Source of the DNA: Welwitschia mirabilis | Lineage: Eukaryota > Gnetophyta > Gnetopsida > Welwitschiales | DNA: 64,000 nt | Direction: 5' to 3' | Assembly: GCA_051453625.1 (NCBI GenBank) | Contig: JBOZIK010000001.1 | Span: 22,469,280-22,533,279 of the forward strand | Shown here: in pieces, positions 60,006 to 64,000 of the stretch | Position numbering within the stretch: the first letter of the stretch is position 1 | Layout: every line of letters starts with the position of its first letter | Translations under genes and position numbers: made by a program | Notes under the pieces: generated by a model | Seen by the model: only the letters and a program-made list of their open reading frames with translations | What the model was told of the DNA's origin: nothing | Databases searched by the model: none

Positions 60006-60182
60006 ATTATAATAATCACTAACTATTTTTCTAACCACCATTTAGTTACAGATACCTAAATTTTATGGCATCACTATAAAAAGGACATAATGCCTACCAT
60101 GAATAGGGGGATTAATCTCAGAAATAAGATAAAAAAAAGCAAGAATATGAGTTCAAGAGAATATAGAACCAACTGGTGCACC

Positions 60183-61130
60183 ATGAAACAAAGGGTAAAT
60201 GGAAGGATGAATAAAATAGAGAGACAATTGGGATACATCCACTCTTAGAATGAACTTCTCACTAGTAGAATTGACAATCGTATCTCTCACTTAGAAGAAA
60301 GACCTATTGAATAGAACCCAAGAGCATCCCAAGAACAACTATCCACCTCAAAACAACATACTCTATCTATTGCAATTAAGCTTCAGAACATTTAAATGAG
60401 ACTACTAAATATAGAGACTAATCTTGAAGACTTTCTATTTAATCAAGTAAATAAGAAGAGAAAAAATTATAAAGATGATATACCTCAAGATATATGAAGG
60501 TAAAGTAAAAACAAATGAAGAAGTTGTTTCCTGGATTTAGCAAATAGAAAATTAATTTGACCTTTGAAATATTCCACTAGAATAAAGATGCATATAATAA
60601 ATGCATAGGAATGATGGATTCAATGCTAGAAAAAGCACCCATCAAGAGTATCTTGGAATACCTTCACAGAGGAATTCAAAAGAAAGTTCATTCTTAAAGA
60701 CTTCATTGAAGATCAAATGGTAGAATTTTAATACCTCTATCTTGGAAAATGTCCACTTGATGAACACTAGCCTAAATTCTAGTGCTTGATAAAATATCAA
60801 AAGAACTTCTCTAAGAAGTAGTTAATCAATATTTTATTAGAACCTTATTGCACAAACTCATAAGTGTCATCCATACTTTGGAAATCAAATTAATTGAAGA
60901 TGCCTACTATAAGATAAGACACTATCTTTAAGGATGGGACAATCAATGGAATAAGCCTCACAATTCAAAAGTGGACAAATCCCATATGGAAAACATACCA
61001 TTGATGCATGAGATATTTAAAACAATCATTACCTATTATGAGTACCTAAGGAAAAGTTGCATTACTAGGAATTATCTATTTAAAGCTCAAGCATCAAACA
61101 TTTCTCAGAACAGCTAGCCTTAAGCCTCAC
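60183..61130 (+). pseudogene. Gag of element D (decayed)
   Basis: The likely start is the ATG at 60183 (MKQRVNGRMNKIERQLGY), followed by a charged, probably coiled-coil N-terminus (SRIDNRISHLEERPIE). The capsid part contains SWNTFTEEFKRKFILKDFIE at about 60650, EF.YLYLGKCPLDEH and FQCLIKYQKNF, in line with the gypsy gag pattern 'W..F..EF...YFP...R......F..L.QG..SV.EY...F'. No intact zinc knuckle is seen near 61140-61180. Stops are mostly at expected Gln codons. Confidence 0.75.
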
Positions 61131-61264
61131 AGAATTCACCCACACCATTAAAAGATTGTATGTCACTATCCAAATAGGTATGATTGATAACTAGTACTCT
61201 ATCTTAGAATTACATGATCGGTCTTTCTTTATTTTATTACATTGCTAGTAGAACTATAAGAATT

Positions 61265-61782
61265 TGTTAGTGTATTTAAAGATTTTAAGACCTTATCACT
61301 AAAGAGAAAAGTACAACATGAAATTGATCTAATCTTTAGAGCATAATTAATAGCATAAGCTTTCTATGTTTTTTAATAATAGAATTAAAATCATTAAAAC
61401 TAAAAATTAAATAACTATTTTTAGAAGGTAAGATCCACCCTAGTGTATTATCTTGGGGTGCCCTAATACTCTTGATAAAGAAAAGAAATGACACCTTATA
61501 ACTTTGGTATTCTTTGTCAGGAACTAATAAATTATGGAATTAACTTCAATAAGATAAATTCTTTTCAAAGATTAACTTAAAGTCTAGATATCATCACATT
61601 TACACTAAATAAAAAGATATCTACAAAACCACCTTTAATAAGATATGGATATTATGAGTTCATGATGATGTCCTTCGGATTGAAAAATACTCCTGATACT
61701 CTTATGAGTTTGATAAATGATATTTTTTAACCTTATATAGATAAGTTCATAGTTTTGTTATCAGATGATATTTTGGTGTACT
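61265..61782 (+). pseudogene. Reverse transcriptase fragment of element D (internally deleted)
   Basis: Segments LSLKRKVQHEIDLIF, SWGALILLIKKRNDTL, FFSKINLKSRYHHIY, IYKTTF, FMMMSFGLKNTPDTLM and FIVLLSDDILVYS match the chromovirus-type RT ('PPKREVDFEIDL', 'PWGAPVLFVKKKDG', 'FSKIDLRSGYHQ', 'KTAF', 'MPFGLTNAP.TFM', 'VVFIDDILVYS'). About 30 residues of the fingers ('LCIDYRELN...LPRIDDL') are missing, and protease is absent before it. The active-site Asp-Asp is kept (SDD). The fragment stops right after DDILVYS, at the LTR of C. Confidence 0.9.
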
Positions 61783-61787
61783 CCTAT

Positions 61788-63377
61788 TGCGCTGCCAACA
61801 TACGCATATTTAATAGGTCATTTTGAGTGGTTTTGCAAGTTAATAGATGGGTGAATGCTTGATTTTTATGATAATTAAGAGCTGAGATAAAAGGGATGAA
61901 AACATTCAATCTCCATGATGATTTATAGCATTTTGAGCAATTCTGAATACTTTATATTTATGAAACAACTTCCTTCAAAACATTGAAATTAATGTACTAA
62001 TAGGAGATTTGTAAAAGGCCATCCTCCACGTCATTGTCTAGATGACTGGATGAATGAGAAAGTAATTCATGCCAACAAGATGCTAACTATAATCTATTTG
62101 GCATTTAATGTGGATTATTTATGAGATGGCATCATCCCTTTTATTATCCAAATGAATGGCCAGATGACATTATTATAATGGCTTACTAGACATTCACCTA
62201 ACTTTTTTTTCATTTATCTATTTGTTTCTCTTGACATGGTTGTTAGGGTTTTACCCATTCCTATCTATTTATTTTGTTATGTATACTTGTATTAATAAAT
62301 ATTAGTCTTATCCTTGACTTCTAATTTTCTTTATTTGCACTAGANNNNNNNNNNNNNNNNNNNNNNNNNNNNNNNNNNNNNNNNNNNNNNNNNNNNNNNN
62401 NNNNNNNNNNNNNNNNNNNNNNNNNNNNNNNNNNNNNNNNNNNNATATTTATGAAACAACTTCCTTCAAAACATTGACATTAATGTACTAATGGGAGATT
62501 TGTAAAATGCCATCCTCCACCTCATTGTCTAGATGACTGGATGAATGACAAAGTAATTCATGCCAACGAGATGCTAACTATAATCTATTTGGTATTTAAT
62601 GTGGATTATTTATGAGGTGGCATCGTCCCCTTTATCATCCAAACAACGAGTTGAATGACACTGTTATAATGTCTGTACTAAAAATTCACCTAATTTTTGC
62701 CAACTATATATCTATTTCTGTTAGTGCGATCATTATAGTTTTACTCATGCCTATCTATTTGTCTTGTTGTGTGCTTATGTGTATCAATAAATAGTGATCT
62801 TACCCTTGACTCCTACTTGTCTTTGTTTACACCAAAATTCTTGTGACAGGAGATCGAAGGGCTAGAGTCCATCCTTATAGTTACAAAGAGACATTTTCCT
62901 TGGTGTTGGATGGCATTTCCTCCATTGAGGTGCCACTATTTTGTAACACAGATGTGGTTCGAGATTTAATACAAAACACTTCTTTTCTAATTTCAATGAA
63001 TGTTTTTTACTCAACCTCATAGCTTATGTTGGTTTTGATCTAGTGATAGTTTCCTTAATGATATAGGTTATGAGGATAACCTTTGTCAAGGTTGTGTATG
63101 ATTAGTTTAGGTTAGGTGCATTGTTATTTTCCTTTCTTAAATTAGCTTTACATGAGTATGTTACATTTTTCTTTCATGCATTGCAAGTTATTTCTATAGT
63201 TAGAGTACAAGCATTTTTATGAAAATCAACTCTTCTAATTCCTAACTTAACCTTTAATAGATTACAACATTTGGGTCACTCTTATCTATATTGGTATGTT
63301 GTGTTTATGCAAATATTTGGATTAATAGGATTTGACTTAAATAAGGATGTAACATTACATAAATATATACCACAACA
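61788..63377 (+). repeat. 5' LTR of element C
   Basis: Starts TGCGCTGCCAAC and ends ...ACCACAACA, as in A. The start aligns with the LTR starts of A and B (shared TTTTGAGT.GTTTTG with A). It contains dyad motifs near 62021-62060, 62129-62180 and their copies at 62508 and 62620. The 100-N gap (62345-62444) is flanked by a near-duplicate of about 360 bases (61945-62344 and 62445-62810), so the true LTR is probably near 1.1-1.2 kb. Confidence 0.85.
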
Positions 63378-63380
63378 TCT

Positions 63381-63398
63381 TAACGTCATTACTGGGAA
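63381..63398 (+). other. Primer binding site of element C (tRNA-Asp, decayed)
   Basis: TAACGTCATTACTGGGAA differs from TGGCGCCGTTGCCGGGGA at seven positions, all transitions. Confidence 0.9.
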
Positions 63399-63873
63399 AG
63401 GCAGAGTTTTTGAGAGTTGTCATTACTTTGGTGAGTACTTTGAATCTTAGTTTAGGTGCTTGTAGCACTAGCCTCATACATTTATCTAAAGTAGCATAGG
63501 TTTTTCTTTTTCATATTATTAGTTTTTTGTTTTCAAATAAAAGTTTTCTTTCTATTTTATAATAAAAAGTTAATCATCTACTTCATTATCTAGATGATGT
63601 GTGATGATGACGACCTCTGTTCTATGAGTTTTTGGTTTATGTTTCTATCCCAAAAAAAAAAAGAAAAATTAGGGTTTTTCCACTGTCCTCTTTATTGTCC
63701 ACATGACTTAGGTGGATGATCGTCTATTTTCAGAGTTTTTTGTGTCTATCAGTTTTGCATTTTTATTTTTTTCTTTTCCCCTTTTTGTGATTCTTATGTT
63801 TATGTCATCCTGACTACTATTTAAATTATTGCAGTGATGATACTCTATGCATTCCAAAATGAGAATATATGGT
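63399..63873 (+). other. Leader of element C with dyad motifs
   Basis: Pyrimidine-rich leader with two dyad motifs (about 63573-63610 and 63684-63722) and a short A run (63650-63667). Same layout as the leader of A. Confidence 0.6.
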
Positions 63874-64000
63874 AAAATCTAATAAGAAAGAGAAATACTA
63901 AAAAGAGTAGCTATTTATTGAATAAAATATCTAAAAAGATTTGATAGACATGGAAACTAACTCAGATAAGCACAGCAAAGGTATACAAAATTTAGAAATT
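63874..64000 (+). pseudogene. Gag of element C, N-terminal part (partial)
   Basis: Reads SNKKEKY.KE.LFIE.NI.K and DLIDMETNSDKHSKG with four stops, aligning with the opening of gag in A (NLKKRYQRERLLIEKNIKEG). Continues beyond the window. Confidence 0.65.

Larger units (their letters stand above)
57339..61787 (+). mobile_element. Element D: chromovirus-like gypsy element, nested in B and cut by C
   Basis: Begins with a 334-base LTR (57339-57672) and an initiator-Met primer site, followed by an antisense gene remnant, a minisatellite, gag, and an RT fragment ending at 61782-61787 where the LTR of C starts. The right half lies outside the window, so the target duplication (left side ATGGG, 57334-57338) cannot be confirmed. 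Protease and the centre of RT are deleted. The plus-strand parts share an orientation and normal order, supporting a single element; that the antisense part and minisatellite belong to D and are not a further insertion is inference. Confidence 0.7.
61788..64000 (+). mobile_element. Element C: Athila-like element, 5' part (runs out of window)
   Basis: 5' LTR 61788-63377, primer site 63381-63398, leader with dyad motifs, and the first codons of gag at about 63874-64000. It is inserted into the RT of D right after DDILVYS; the flanking five-mer is CCTAT (61783-61787), and its partner is outside the window. C is the youngest layer of the nest on this side. Confidence 0.85.

Noticed and set aside
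57339-60100. 3' LTR of element B
   Set aside because: Sequence after the integrase of B does not match 50319-51832; instead it starts a different LTR with a Met primer site and belongs to element D.
1-64000. tRNA, rRNA, bacterial or organellar genes
   Set aside because: No cloverleaf-like or rRNA sequence recognised. The short tRNA-like matches are primer binding sites. Gene density and element types exclude a bacterial or plastid origin.

Overview
This is nuclear DNA of a flowering plant, most likely a eudicot, and very AT-rich. I see no host gene, rRNA, tRNA, CRISPR array, operon or ribosome binding site in 64 kb. Everything recognisable is decayed LTR retrotransposon: Ty3/gypsy copies of Athila type (tRNA-Asp primer sites), a chromovirus-like gypsy copy and truncated Ty1/copia copies (both with initiator-Met primer sites). 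Every coding region is broken by stops and frameshifts. Many stops are explained by C-to-T or G-to-A change, as expected of old methylated repeats. The species cannot be named from the sequence.

Layout. 1-5.6 kb: mostly unassignable, with one decayed minus-strand coding stretch and a duplicated promoter-like block flanking a gap. 5.6-50.3 kb: three related composite units (5.6-14.3, 14.3-18.2, 18.2-50.3 kb) made of an LTR-like block L, an old minus-strand gypsy element F (ORF, integrase, RNase H) and, in units 1 and 2, a plus-strand copia LTR plus gag. Unit 2 has a large internal deletion. Unit 3 is split by two insertions: E (19.7-30.2 kb, a complete but dead minus-strand Athila-like element) and G (33.1-47.8 kb, a probable solo LTR). 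G is itself split by A (34.5-45.2 kb, a plus-strand gag-protease element without reverse transcriptase). 50.3-64 kb: Athila-like element B (LTR, gag, protease, RT, RNase H, integrase) is cut at its integrase by chromovirus-like element D, which is cut in its RT by the 5' LTR of Athila-like element C, running out of the window.

Relative ages follow from nesting: F units first, then E, G and B into F; A into G; D into B; C into D. Unit 1 preserves the empty target sites of both E (AAGGT) and G (CTTTT), which confirms their boundaries and target duplications.

The most unusual items are: (1) in D, an unrecognised minus-strand gene with its own TATA box between 5' LTR and gag, next to a 20-bp/72-bp higher-order minisatellite; (2) a roughly 45-bp dyad motif recurring through LTRs and leaders of A, B and C; (3) an Asp-Glu instead of Asp-Asp in the RT active site of both B and E; (4) element A, which appears built without a polymerase and carries a repeated antisense coding stretch. 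Many gaps, often exactly 100 N, are flanked by nearly identical sequence, so some local duplications are probably assembly artefacts.
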